Below, piece by piece: positions 48,014 to 61,082 of a DNA stretch of 64,000 bases. This DNA comes from Populus alba (Eukaryota; Streptophyta; Magnoliopsida; Malpighiales; Salicaceae): assembly GCF_005239225.2 (NCBI RefSeq), contig NC_133291.1:1302001-1366000 (forward strand). Direction: 5' to 3'. Under the pieces are notes generated by a model, which was given only the letters and a program-made list of their open reading frames with translations, searched no databases and had not been told where the DNA came from. A program made the position numbers and the translations under genes. How positions within the stretch are numbered: position 1 is the stretch's first letter; each line of letters opens with the position of its first letter.

Positions 48014-48222
48014 GTAATGTTTGGGAACGCGGTTGAAACCGGCGTTCCCAAAAAATTCAAAAATTTTTATTTTTTTGTTAAAATTTAATACGGTTTGTAC
48101 CTTTTGAATCGTTTTGATGTGCTGATGTTAAAAATAATTTTTAAAAAATAAAAAAATATCATTAATATGTATTTCAGTATGAAAAGTTATTTAAAAACAA
48201 TCGTTACCATACTATCAAATAT
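48014..48222. mobile_element. Short MITE-like element, about 209 bp
   Basis: The left end GTAATGTTTGGGAACGCGGTT and the reverse complement of the right end (CATATTTGATAGTATGGTAA then CGATTG) form loose TIRs. The interior contains the TTTTTTGTTAAAATTTAATA and GATGTGCTGATGTTAAAAAT type blocks shared by similar sequences in the desert region. No ORF. Confidence 0.55.
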
Positions 48223-49807
48223 GCTATAAGTTGGCTTTTGCTATCAATGTGTAATCATGTTTTTTTTGGATTTTTGCTAAGTTGGTATCAACCCTCTTTT
48301 TCTCTCTCTCTCTCTTTTATTGAGAACATGCAATTGCAGAAGCTCCTTGGTGCTGTGAACCTCCATCAATAATGGTAAAGTAAATATTCACAGCGACTTA
48401 TAAGAAAAAAGATTAATGATGAGATAAGGATGAGGAGGTTTTTTATTTATATATATATGTCCATGCCAAATGCATATTGGAGTTTTGCAGGAAGGGATGA
48501 TGATGCCGCGATGTTTTGCATGCTAGCTTTTTCAATGCTTCTGTTTTGACGAAAATGACGAATTTGTACAAAAACCCTTTAATCTTAACGAAAGTAGCAC
48601 CACCAAATAAAAACCTTTTATTAATGGGAGTTCATTCGTGTCAATTTTAAACTCATTAATTAGCTGATTTTGATTGTTTAACGAAAATAGCACCAACCCT
48701 TTATTAAAGGGAGTTCATTCTACTAAAAACTTTAAATATTTTAATTTTATTTTGTGTTTAAAAATTATTTTTGTAATTAAAATGTTGTTTGAAAGGCTAC
48801 AATAATTATTTTAGTTGTATTTGATATCACAACTCGATTCTTGAATCTATAATTGGTACATAGACAAGATCTTCCTTTAAAGTTTCATATCTATACGAAT
48901 CTAAACTTACACACGGATTAATCATTTAAATAACTCAATCAGAATTCAATGCAACACCAATAACAAAACTAACTTTGTAATATAGTTTGATTATTTTAAT
49001 ATAAAAATTAACATAAATTCATAGTTGTTGAGCTCTAATTAGACATAGAGAAAAAAAATACTAATTACAAATTTTTTTTTTTTTGAAAGTCTAACAAAAA
49101 TAACCTGCTAACAAGTTATATGCTTGAAAAAGATAAATAACATAGCTATACATAACCTAAGTGTAAACCTTACATTTAAAATTATTTTCTCTAATTCTCA
49201 TTTCTTACTTTTATCTTTCATTCTTTTTCTCTCACAGTTTTATCACTGAGACTTCAGATCTTTTTTTTTTCTTTTTCTTTTTCTATTTTTATTTTTATCC
49301 ATTAACTTTTTATTTAATTACTACAATACTTTTTATTTACTTATACCTATTGTCTAAGTTTTCTTGGTTATCTTTTCCTATTAATTCTTTTTTATTTCTT
49401 TCAAAACATCTAATTCAAGGTTGATTTAGGGGTTATGAGACTAGAGTTTCAATGATGATAGTGATAAAAAAAATATTCTAATCCAAAAATACATCATAAT
49501 TCATGTAATAAAAAAGAAGAATATATATTACTATTTTAAAGGAGGTCAATTTAAACAAAAATAAAAGAAAAAAAATTCCTTATTTAAACGACTAACAATT
49601 CAAGAGTATCATTATGGATTCGTGACCTAAAATACAGGGAGACTTGCAAAAAAAAAAAAATCGAAAACTTAGGATTTGTGAGAGGAGAGAAGAAAATAAG
49701 GGGCCCTTATATATGAGTGCATCAACAAAAAGAGAGAGCTGTGATTCACGAGTTTTTAAACATATCTAAACAATAAGTAAAATACCATTCTGCTAGTCAA
49801 CGTGCAA
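48223..49807. other. AT-rich intergenic, with a ~93-bp duplicated block
   Basis: The phrase TTAACGAAA-TAGCACCA followed by TTATTAA-GGGAGTTCATTC occurs twice, from about 48585 and 48678. The rest shows no recognised feature. Confidence 0.5.
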
Positions 49808-49890
49808 GCTGGTTTGCCCGAGAGGTTAAGGGGGAAGACTTAAGATCTTCTGTACATAAGTACGCATGGGTTCGAACCCCATAGCCAGCA
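49808..49890 (+). tRNA. tRNA-Leu (UAA anticodon)
   Basis: Folds as a class II tRNA of 83 nt. Acceptor GCTGGTT pairs with AGCCAGC (49883-49889), plus discriminator A. The anticodon stem GAAGA/TCTTC encloses loop CTTAAGA with TAA at 49841-49843. A long variable arm contains GTAC-ATAA-GTAC. The T arm ATGGG-TTCGAAC-CCCAT carries an intact B box (GGTTCGAAC). A T-rich stretch follows, suitable for Pol III termination. No intron. Confidence 0.93.
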
Positions 49891-50419
49891 TTTCTTTTTA
49901 TTGTTAATTTTCATATCTTTCAATAAAAATTTTGCTTTTTTTTTTTTGTTTAATTAGAGGGAAAAAGAAAAGAAAAGAAATGTGATACATTGTGGATGAT
50001 TGCTCAAACGATAAAAAATAGAAAGGGTATACATAAATTGCGAAAATCTTTTATTTCAACTATAGATTCCTTGCCCATCTGCAATATTATTATCAAGACA
50101 AAATTCAAACTTTGTATTTCAAATCATCAACCCTTACAAAGATGTCTACATTCATGGGAGCACAACGTATATGCTACTATATGCTACTATTATATCTACC
50201 AATTTACTCTTTCCTTGTTATTTTGTACCCTGAAAATAACAACAGATCACAATGGTTTTTGTGAAAAGAAATCGAAAATACAGCATCCCTTATGTTCAAC
50301 AAGAAAAGAATGACCAGCCTTTTTACTTCAATAGCCTGCAACAAACAGAAACAAAAAAAAAAAACTGTCCCTGATGGAATCACAATGCTGTTGTTTCTTG
50401 GAGACAAGAAAGATTCTTG
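49891..50419. other. Intergenic / 3' flank of the CSLA gene
   Basis: AT-rich. The part nearest 50419 is the likely 3' UTR of the minus-strand mannan synthase. No other feature seen. Confidence 0.5.
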
Positions 50420-52976
50420 CTAAGAGCGGGGGACAAAGGTGCCAATGTAACCAAATCCTGCAATGAAGAAGGCAATGGATTGGAGGAAGAGGAATATGTA
50501 ATATCTGTTCTTTCCAAAGGCAAAATCATAGCATCCACAGAAGAAGAGATAGGCTCCAGCACAGAGTTCTAGCAAATGTAATCTGGTAACATTCAACCAT
50601 CAAGAAAACAACATCAGACTTCATCTCAGAATCATTAAAAACTGGTTCCTGATAACCTCATATGGAATCTTGAATGTTAAGCTTACCTTTCTCCGATCCT
50701 AATCCGCGGTTTCTTGGTAGCTTTAGCAGGTAATTTGGCCTTAAGAGCATCTCCTAATTTTTCAGTGACAACCCATTCATTCACTCTTCCTGCCTCCAGA
50801 AGACCTATGAATGTCGCCTTTGTCCGGTGCAGAGACATAACATTCTCAAATAGGATCCAGAAAACCATCAGATGGAGTGATCTGCAAGATTATGCAGTTT
50901 TGAAAGCATTAGAAACTATCAGTTTTACAAAACTGGACTCTAAGAAAGTTTGGTTAACCCTAGGATGAGATGGATGGATGGACAGACCTAGGGGTTCCAA
51001 CAGCATTGAGGAGAGTTACAACTGAAGGAATGTAGACAGCTCCCCATTTAGGAACAGTTACTTCAGGAAACAGAACAGTTGCAGGCAAAACAACACAGTA
51101 GAATAAAAACGTGACAATATGTGCCACAATCTTGCGGACGAAGAAGAAACTGTAGATCACATAACATTTCTTCCACACTGACACTTTCTGCAGTAAATAG
51201 TATGCTAATTCGTCAAAAATGGAAGATGGACCAACAATTTGATCAAATCTTCTATATTCTTAATTGCCAGATCAAAGAGGGTGTAATAAAAGAGCATACC
51301 TTGTTTTTTACTATTTCTATAGCCATTTTCCTGAAGAGATTTGCTGGCCCACAAGACCATCTATGTTGCTGATATCGATATGCTTTGAAAGTGCTTGGCA
51401 ATTCATTTTTCACCTAAAAAATGCAAAAAGACAACCAAGTTTTAGCTAGGAGCACATGGAATTGATAGTAAATTTTTTAGCTTATTATCTTTTATTAACA
51501 CGTGGCAGAGGATATCGAGTGCAAAGACTATTCACAAATTCAAAATCTAACAACTACCAAGCCAGCTGGGAAGGCTGGTGGCTAATAAAAAATTGGTGGG
51601 TTTTTTTTATTTGTATTTCCGTTTACGAAAGTCAGGGGGCTGAAAATGATACCTTGAGGTCACCAACATAAACAAACTTCCAGCCTTGGAGGCTAGCCCT
51701 GACAGCCAAATCCATGTCCTCTACCGTTGTTCGAGCCTTCCACCCTCCAGCTTCATTGACTGCTGAAATTCTCCACACACCAGCAGTACCTGTACCCAAT
51801 TTCCATATTTGTATCAATCTGTCTAAGACATTCATGGCACATTAAGAAAAAACCCAAACCAATTTAGTGCTTTGTTAATATGGGTTTTACCATTGAATCC
51901 AAAGAAAGCGTAGGTAGCAGACCCCACTTCTTGTTCCACAGTGAAATGGTAATCCAATGACATCTCTTGCATCCTTGTCATTAAGCACTCATCAGAATTG
52001 ACTACAAAATCGCCCCAAAAAGGGAATAATCAGATCAACGTTCAAATATTTAGTGGACCTCAAGGATTAAATTCATTAAGTATGTTTAAAGTTACTGGTC
52101 AAGATTACCGAATTTCCAGCGAGCTTGAACAAGAGCAATTTCAGGATTGTGAGCTAGAAATGGTATGGTGCGCCAAAGAAAGTCAGGTTCAGGCTGAAAA
52201 TCAGCGTCGAATATGGCCACGTAATCACATTCTTTAACATAGCTGTGCTTCATGCCTTCTTTGAGAGCTCCTGCCTTGTATCCATTCCTGCTGTCCCTGA
52301 TCTCATACTTTATATTGATGCCTTTGCTTGCCCATCTCTGACATTCTACTTCCACCATGCTCTGCGCCCACGCGCGCACACACGCTTTTAAGTATAATTT
52401 ACTTTGAACACAAACATAAATCCTTTAGCAAACTACAAGGTGAGTTAGAGGTAGAAATTAACCTTGATGGCAGGGTCTGTTGAGTCATCAAGAACTTGGA
52501 TTATGATCCGGTCGGACGGCCAAGAAAGCCCACAGGCAGCTCCAATAGACAACTGATAAACCTGAAAGCAATGGAACAGTAGAGATTAGAATACAGTAAC
52601 ACAATAAACAAAAAGCAACAGTAACACAAAATGACAAGAACATTAGAAAAAGTACCTCCTTTTCATTGTACATTGGAACTTGCACCAGAACCATAGGATA
52701 AGCTGAGTTGCCAAGCTCAATATCATCCTTTATAGGCTCCCATTTGTAGCTCTTATTTGGTTTTTTCCCAAACAACTTCACAAAAACTATAACAACCCCC
52801 ATGTACACTCGTTCAATGAAAAGCATTATTGACATGCCCAAACACACTACCACCAATAACTTCAAGACCGGCACGATCAATGGTTCCATTATTACTTGCC
52901 AAATCAATCCAAGTTGGCCGGTAACACCATCCCGACCGGCAGGAAAAATGTTACTAGCAGATGATAAACGATCCAT
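50420..52976 (-). CDS. CSLA: CSLA glucomannan 4-beta-mannosyltransferase
   Basis: Golgi GT2 enzyme that polymerises the beta-1,4-mannan/glucomannan backbone from GDP-mannose and GDP-glucose. Exons 52656-52976, 52463-52561, 52109-52361, 51891-52001, 51653-51789, 51300-51413, 50988-51187, 50687-50881, 50420-50582 sum to 1,593 nt (530 aa), the normal length for CSLA, with all phases matching. An N-terminal membrane helix ([19 protein letters not shown]) is followed by VQVPMYNE, then the D,D,D,QxxRW set: DD132-133 in VLDDSTDP, D192/D194 in FDADFQP, D286 in TVEDMDL, and QQHRW at 322-326. Several C-terminal membrane helices follow (for example [20 protein letters not shown]). All catalytic motifs are present; it looks functional. 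Likely the CSLA2/CSLA9 type. Confidence 0.96.
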
Positions 52977-53057
52977 TGGACTAATTAGGACTGATACAAT
53001 AAAGGGTTCAAGGAAGGCTCAAAAGGATGCGACACTAAGTGTCTCTGTGTGTGCTTG

Positions 53058-53066
53058 GTTATATAG
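53058..53066 (-). promoter_or_regulatory. TATA box of the CSLA gene
   Basis: CTATATAAC on the minus strand lies about 90 bases above the ATG at 52976. This places a start near 53,030 and a leader of about 50 nt. Confidence 0.65.
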
Positions 53067-56000
53067 AGGAGGACCCCTTTGCGAAAAGATCAAGAATGAC
53101 TCAATTCCTTTTGCTTTCGAGTTACGTTTAGGCAATGTGGAAGAGAGATAACTGGCAAGATGGGCTCGTGCCAGTCACTTGATTGTTGAAGCAGCTGTCA
53201 CTCCATTGCAGAAGTAGACCCACTAGTCATATATGATCATGCACAAACAGTAGATTGATCTTTCGAAGGAAGCCAAGAAAGACCACAAGAGGATTATAGG
53301 GCAATGTGGAAAGAAACAGCAATACAAAAGGCTTACAAGACCCCCCCCCCCTTTTTTTTTTTCAGAGAAGAGAATATTCTGACCAAGTCTAGTATTCCCT
53401 TCTCTGCTCTGTGTTAAGAGAAGAGAGGCCCTGGTGGTGTTAAAGCTAAATGCGTAGTGCTTAAATATATTATAAGAAGTGATAAAACAACAAATAATCA
53501 AATGGAAAAGGACTGGTAATCTGATGCCAACAAAGAAATTCAGATTCTAGGTGTTTGTCTTGCAAAATGTTTTTAATATTAATTTATGAGGCAGCACCTA
53601 TCTTCATTGACAAACCATCAAGCGCATAATTTAGTCCATTTCTTTAAGTTTGTAACTAACTCAAATGAGTTTAGCTCTCACTTTCATTCCCATGACATTG
53701 CTAACTCTAAGGTGAGAATTTTCAGATTTATTTTAATTTTATGGCCTCTATTATCGATGAATGTTATTTTTTTTTTGTTTTTAATATTGGACTGTTTTTT
53801 TATGCATCAAAGGTCAATAATTTATGTTTTAATATGAAGGACTTCGATAAGATTAGATCAATTTAAACAATATATTAACAAAAAATCTCATAAGCACTTC
53901 TCTTTAAATTTAAACTCCAAATGATAACGCAAAGCAAACTAGTTTAGATTCGCTGTGTGTTTAGTATATTGCCAACAAAAACTAGTACTGCAACACTAAA
54001 ATGGGCACTCAAATTTGAAATAACATGTAAATCAGATTTGTTTAATTACCTCCCAATAAAACCTCAGGATGTAAATATTTATGAAATATATACATAAAAG
54101 CGATAAAATAAGTTCAATGTGGTACTTTACACAGTCAGGAAATACTATTTCTTTCCATCCCATGTCACATTCAACCTCCTTTTGACAAGCATGTCTATGC
54201 CAAAGAAAAAGAATTGAAGACTGGATTTGGTTGGTGCCAGTTCATGTTTTGGGCACCCCGTGTTTTACGTACTTGGTTGCTTGGGGTTTGGAAATCATCA
54301 TTGTAAGGAGAATTTTTTGTCCAGCTTGTCTGTTGCTGTGCGCCCCGTCACTAATTTGATCGCCAAGCATTCATGGGACCATACTGTTAATTCCCCTTTC
54401 ATGATCCATGCATCTCCGATGACCAAAATCATCAAATGATTGTTCCTATCATGATGCATGTGTTCTTGTTCGCTGTATAATATCTCAATGATCACTGGTG
54501 AGATTGGATATTAGCTAGAGGTAAATCATTCTCAATATAGCAGAAAAGCCTTGGCCTACCACTTACTTTAGATCTTTGACGCATCTTTTTCCTTCTTCTT
54601 GGTCGATTTTTGAAGGGCAATTAGCCCAATCTTTGTAGATGTTAAAAAGAGACTGGATGCGTGTGTGATGTCACCTGTAGTAAAAATGACGAGGATCAAG
54701 AAATGGGGGATGTGCGATCAATGACAGGTCAGTATCACCTTCTTCCCACTCGGCAGAAGAACAAAATTTAAGCAAGCTAAGTCGCTTCACCGACTCTAAT
54801 GGAGCAGTAGTTGGATACACTGGGGGGATTAAGAGAATAATTGATAAAAATGACAAGGGGTATAGGTTAATTACGCTTGTTCTACATTTTATTAATTTAA
54901 ATGTCTAATGCTGTCAGTAATAAAACCTTGTTTATTCGTAAAAAAAAAACAAAACCAGTTCATGGTGGTGAGGCTTTCATTTCTAGATTCCTTATCGTCA
55001 AGAAAGGGCTGGCTTATATCTCCATCCATCATCTAATGTCAACTTTATTTGCGAAATAGAATAATACTAGACGTCCCCGTGCCCTATGCTACAGGCTCAT
55101 ATATATTTTTTTAAAAAAACTATCATGATAACTCGAGAAAAAAATAGCATAATTTAATTTATAGTCAAGAAATATAGAATAATGAAAATAGATAAAAACA
55201 AAATACAAATATGGCCCAAGTCAACACCAAGAGTACAAGATGAGGATAACCTGATGGAAAATAAATTGAAGAAAACTAAAAAACTATATTTTTTTTAAAT
55301 ATCAATGTTAAATGATGAGATAGAAAAAAATATCAACTCATGTTAACTTTTCAAATCCATGACTCAAGTTTAGGCCGGAAGCATCATATGTGAAAAAACA
55401 TCGAAGCTCAATCCCCAACCAATTAAATAGTGAAGGATGAAAATGAAAAAAATATTAATTATATAAAAGGATAAAAATAAAAAAATAACAATTAAAAGAA
55501 TAAAGATCAAAATTAAAATAAAAAAAATAAATCATAGAAAAACTATGAATTTTTGATTGAATGGTGAAATTGAAAAGAAAAATCATTTTAATAAAAGAAT
55601 CAAAAGAATGAGTACCAAAATAAAAAAATATATATATCATAAACTTTAATTGAATGATAAAATTAAAAATAAATAAAAATTGTATAAAAGGTTGAAGAAA
55701 AATTTAGAAACCAAGAGAATAAGGACTGAAGTTGATCAATAATTAAGAGGATAACTCTAAATTTTTGAATGACTAGTGCGATTTTTTAGAGGAGAAGAGA
55801 GAAAATATAAAACAGTCTTGCCAACGATAATTCATCATGTTGTCGCCCCACCAGGAAAAATAAGTCGCAACTTTTCCAATGATATGATAGAAGAACATCT
55901 TTAGACACCGATAGGCGTAACATGGGCCGCCTAAAAGCCAAGGATGTCTTTCATAGAGTGACACGTGCATTCCACATGACAATCACTTTTTTATTTCAAT

Positions 56001-56221
56001 AATATTTTATGTTTATTAATAAACCAAATTACCATAGACCAACTTGATAATAATAAAAATAATCAGGTTAAGAAGATGAAAAATCTCTTAATACAAGCTT
56101 TAAATTTTTTTTTTTTAAAGACAGTTGAGTCATTTTATTATGTTTAAAAAAAAAAACAAAAAAGTCCTTAAATGTTAATTTCAAAGTTTTTATTTTTAGA
56201 GGTAAACTAGTAATTTCACCG

Positions 56222-56226
<5 letters not shown>

Positions 56227-56269
<43 letters not shown>
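56227..56269. repeat. (TA)n microsatellite
   Basis: Uninterrupted TA dinucleotides over about 43 bases. Confidence 0.95.
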
Positions 56270-56272
<3 letters not shown>

Positions 56273-56896
56273 ACTCTTTATCACTCTAGTAATTATCAAC
56301 AAGTCTTGTAATTAAACATATCAAAATATCGCGAGAGCAAGTCCATTGATTTTTTCCAAGAAAAACAAAATAATAATTACTAAATACTAAAATATGTGTT
56401 TACGGGTGCATTGAATATCCCTTCATAAATTCAAGCTCGAATGATTTAATATATCTTCTTAACAAATACAATCAACGGTTCTTAAAACGATATAAATAAT
56501 TGTAGTTGATTGTTAATAATTGCAGCACACATAAGAAACAAACTGCCCCATAAACAATCAATGCACTGTTCTTGAACGAGACAAATGATCTACCTAATAA
56601 GGTTTTGTTAATACTTAATACCAGTCTGCTTGCAAGTTGTTTCCTTTGCACTATAGTTTTATATATTAAAGGTAAACTTTAAAATATATAGAAAATCAAT
56701 TAATTGACAGTTCAACCTTGGGATCTCTTTAATAATTAAGGAAAGAATATGCTATGAACCGGTAGGAGGCTTCTTAATGAAGCTTGAAAGGCCGACGTAC
56801 AGCGGCACTCAACGCCGACAGGAAGATATTAACACATGGCAAATGCGAAGGTTCATGGTGATGAGGAGGGGCACCAAGCAGGCACATTTAATTAGA

Positions 56897-57193
56897 TTTT
56901 ATTTATTTAAATATATAATTCTATAGACTCTTGCTCTTAATCATTCAAGAATCAAATAGGTTGTTTAAACAGCTATTTTGGGGTCCAAACGCAAAAGGTG
57001 ACTAGCTTATAGAATTTCTAAAAAAAAAAAAAAAACTGATAAACTTGAAAAAACAATAATATTAATAATGACCACACGCAATGGTTCCAGATTCCTTCTT
57101 TCGTTGTACCAGTGAGATCTCTGTATATAGTTTATTTATTTATTTAAATATATAATTATATATACTCTTGCTCTTAATCATTCAAGAATCAAA
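56897..57193. repeat. Pair of ~60-bp direct repeats spaced 240 bp
   Basis: Copies at about 56897-56956 and 57136-57193 share TTATTTAAATATATAATT and ACTCTTGCTCTTAATCATTC followed by AAGAATCAAA. Spacing and length could fit a solo or mini LTR pair, but no primer-binding site or polypurine tract is evident between them. Confidence 0.65.
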
Positions 57194-58983
57194 AAGTTAG
57201 AGCCATGATTGCATGAGACCAAGAAGATTTGTACTGGAAAAGGAAAAGCAAGAGAATCATAAATGGACGTCAATTACCATAAAAACTATCTCAACATATA
57301 TAGTCCTACGTTAATGTATATATTATATTGGGAAAACATTATTAATTAAAAAACCATAAATTGTTAGCAAAAATATTATACTAATTTCAAGTCAATGGGA
57401 ACAACTGTTACATTGGTTAGCTAATCTTGCAAGACAAGGCATCGTTTTCGGGCCTCTGCAGTCCAAATAAAGAAAAGCTTTAATATTGCAAGGAGCGAGG
57501 TTATCTGGGTGAATTGAAGGCATATCTGGGTAAACCTTGGAAGATAAGAATAGAATGATTGGGAGATGGGAGGAGGTGCGATGTCTAGCTCAAACGAACA
57601 AGGATCGATGACATGAGAGAGAGCAAGATGAAGAGATATAACCGAAGCGTCATTAAGAAATTCATGTATTTTTTTTTCTTTTAGGTTTTGGGAGTGTGAT
57701 GGTTGCTAAAACATCATTTTTATGTTCTAGTATTTGTTTCTCATCATACCCCACTACTGCCTACCAACCACCCCCTCCCCAGAAGATACCATACCGTCCG
57801 TCAACATATCTGGTCCAAAAGCTTGCGCTTCAAAATGTGAAGACGACAGGAAAGTCCAGCCTGCCGGCCACCTCAAGCTCTCATCAGCATTTCTTTCTCA
57901 AAAAATAAGAAAGAAAAAAACCTGTTTGCGCGCGCCTTTTCGAAACCTTTACTCTCTTTTTTTATATAAAATCTCAAATACATGAGCAGCTCCCATTGTT
58001 TATTGGGCCATGCATACAGTCATGGATCCTCATGCCGTTTTCATTATTAACGTCTTTCAAGTTAACCACGAGACTGATCATTGATGAAGTTTTGGTTTTC
58101 ACAGTATCTGAACTGAAATCCAATCCAAACCATATCAGATCTAAAACATGCATGTATATATATATATATATATTATATATATATACAAACTTGAAAAAGA
58201 CGAAACAAGCTCAGAACATCAACATCTGCTCTGTGTATGAGAAAACTCCTATGGTGTTTTTAGTTGTTACGTGTTATCCATGGAATACGCGGTCTTGGAA
58301 TGTCATAAAATTTGCTTGTTTTTTACATGACTACTGATCACTTGGTGACGGAGGCCAGTTAACGCCTGACTTGACCTTGTAGGGTTGTGCCAGGAACTGC
58401 AACAAAAAACTAAAAGAAAACAAAAACTTTGGTTAGCGTATGCATGTGGTACAATGGAGTCAACTCGAAACTGGTTTTGCATGTGACAGATGACATTAAA
58501 TTTCTACCATATTCCAACCTACCATCAACAATTTGCATTTAAAATCAGATAAACGCATCATTGGCAAGCCAAAATAGTGTCGAAGGAATCTTGAGTGTGA
58601 AAAACGATAGTGGTATATATTCTGGAGACTAAACTGTGACATCATTCTGTTAGGTGACCACCAAGAGAATGAAAGACAACTCAAAGAAACTAAAACGTTC
58701 ACAAATTTTCACTAACACAGCCATTCTGGCTTGCTATACCATGTATGGAACCAGAAATAACTCAGGCTCCCATCTATATTATCTTCAAAACCACTGCGAG
58801 GATGTTGCACATTATAAATTATCACCATTTGCGAGACCCGTCCAGGATAGAAACTTGGTACTGACAATGCAGTCGTTGCTTCTGGTGAAGACATTCTAGG
58901 ATCTATAAAGAATGGGGATGAAGTAATGATGAGCAAAAATTGAAGCTTCATGATTCCAACATGGATGATGTGAGATACAAGTT

Positions 58984-61082
58984 TCACAAGGCATCAGGCA
59001 CTGCCTGCCCACATTGCTCAAGAATTTTGTTAAGTGGTCCAGCTATTGGTGCATCTTCTGTGGTTAAAAAGCTATGGGAGACGCCATTGATAGTGTGCCT
59101 GGCCATTCTTGCGAGGATTTGAACATAATTATCAATTGACTGAACAAAACTGGGAAAGATTACAGTTTCGTAGAAAGCTAAATCAGTAGTAGGATGTGCT
59201 CCACATTGATCACGGAGACCAGAGGTTTCCTTCTGACATTCATATCCAGGCTGAACAAAGCAATCAAAAATAAGTTATAAGAGCCCAAGACTAGAAGAAC
59301 TTTGTGCCGAAGAGCAACCTTAGAAGTGGTAGCAAACAGGATAAATCAAGCTACCCAATTCTGTTCCACGAACCCAATTTGAAGTTTAAATCTAAAACCA
59401 GAATAGGAGAAGCTTAGCAGAAAATCAGCTTGCTTTTATAAGATGGTATTTATAACATGTATCACCGTAGTAATTCTTATTACATTATTCCATAATAGCC
59501 TGATTTCTAACATTTATATACTGTAGTACCATCCAAACTTTTGTCTGCCTTCTATCCTCTAACATCCCATTTGCTGCTTGAGTCTCAAAATAAGAAACGT
59601 GTCAGCACCAACATTTCAGTTGAAGATGAGAAAAATAATAAGAAATGAAAAGGCTCGCAGAAACAAAACTACTGGAGAAAAGAATAGTTAACAGGCATAG
59701 ATAAAGTATTGACCTGTTATCAACATCTGAAATATTGTGATTTGAGCCAGTAGAGACAGTATAACCATTGATTTTGAGCATCTTAACTAAATTGAAAGAG
59801 TTGCTATCATTTCCAACAACATATAGCACCTTTAAGGGTTGAGAGGCGAGTTGGCTGTCACAAGCATGATTCAAAACTTGGATTCCCTGTAAAAAAGTCA
59901 CAAACATCAAGGACACTGCCAGTGAATACATTATCATACTATATTATTTCGCTATATTTTATACAGTATAGACTTTGCACAACAAGAACTTTAGGAAATG
60001 CTATAGTTCATGGTAATGGACTTTGAAGCACATCGAGCCAGAATCTGGTTGCAGGTGTGATAACCTGCTCCATTTACAAATATTCACATAAAAAGTAGAA
60101 AGCAGATATCTAGATATTGAGATATAAATACCTTTATAAGTCTCATTTCATCAGAAGTGCACACATTTGTTGTTTGCACAACGCATGCACTCTGACTGGG
60201 AATAGACAGATTGAGAGACAATCAACAAGTGATCCCAGGAGAAGATTCTGTAAAGCCAGAACGCATGAACCATTAAGGAAATTGTTGACAACCACAGCCC
60301 GGGGACAGACAGAAATAGATTGCCTAATGGATTTAAGAGCATCAAGACAACCGCCTTTATAAAGAGATTCCAATCCATCAACAACCTATCTTATCACAAA
60401 ATCAATAAAACAGGAATAAACAATAGATCCCAAAAATCTTTTTTAAGAGATATATTTAAGCGTGGAAGACATAAGAAATCATCAAATTCCAAACAGCTGA
60501 TCGTCACAATGGCTCAAAACACAGAAAATGCAGCACACAGAAACCACTCAATGCACTTGATGTGCATAGTTCCACCATATTTCATAATCCTTACTGGAGA
60601 GGACTGCTATGCTACTTCACATTACCCACTCAACACACTAGTTATGCATAGTGCAATCATATTCCACTATCCTTACTAGACTGCTATGCTACTGTATTTT
60701 GTAATCCAGTCAGACAGGTCCAAAGTTGTTAGAAATAAGGGGAGACAAGAAAGTGACTCACGTCTATTTTATGAAGGACCATCTGTAAACAACTTTCAGA
60801 AACCTTTGAGTCAATCACAGAAAATGTACCAATTCAAAGCAGCACAAGCTTTCATGAGGAGAATTGTAATGTAATGTGTGTGTAAAATGTATGATTATTT
60901 CATCTGTAAAATCTAGAGATGAGAAAGCATGACGATAAACTTAGAACAAAAGTTCTGGTACTATAAAAGCTTAAAACATTACCAGAAAGGAGAACCCTGA
61001 TAAATCCATAGTCTTCAGGGAATCAAGCTCCAAAAGTTTCTCAGGTGTGGACACAAGAAATTCAGGTTCACAACTTGCCAAA
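58984..61082 (-). pseudogene. DEAD-box-helicase-like gene, decayed
   Basis: Exon remnants with correct splice sites: 60983-61082, 60132-60385, 59714-59886, 58984-59250. They encode blocks of a plant helicase-like P-loop protein: CEPEFLVSTPEKLLELDSL, FSFLVVDGLES, GIQVLNHACDSQ, LKVLYVVGNDSNSFNLV, NYVQILARMARHT, LEQCGQAVPDAL. Lesions: exon 60132-60385 needs a one-base shift near 60,207, because after CLSIC the sense continues one frame over as IPSQSACVVQTTNV. Exon 58984-59250 needs another near 59,186, where RRKPLVSVINVEH switches to TTDLAFYET. Both exons are exactly one base short of the length their phases require. The 5' portion with the P-loop and DEAD motifs was not found upstream. It is a truncated pseudogene, unless the two shifts are sequence errors and the front lies undetected. 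Confidence 0.8.

Larger units (their letters stand above)
53067..58983. other. Long AT-rich intergenic region, no confirmed gene
   Basis: No conserved gene found. A C-run/T-run pair sits at about 53,341-53,362. A minus-strand frame at 54,671-54,856 (SLLKFCSSAEWEEGDTDLS) ends near a donor-like CTACAG/GTGACA and reads like an exon, but I cannot place it in a family. Around 55,080-55,790 the A-rich, low-complexity sequence resembles old repeat DNA. Confidence 0.45.
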
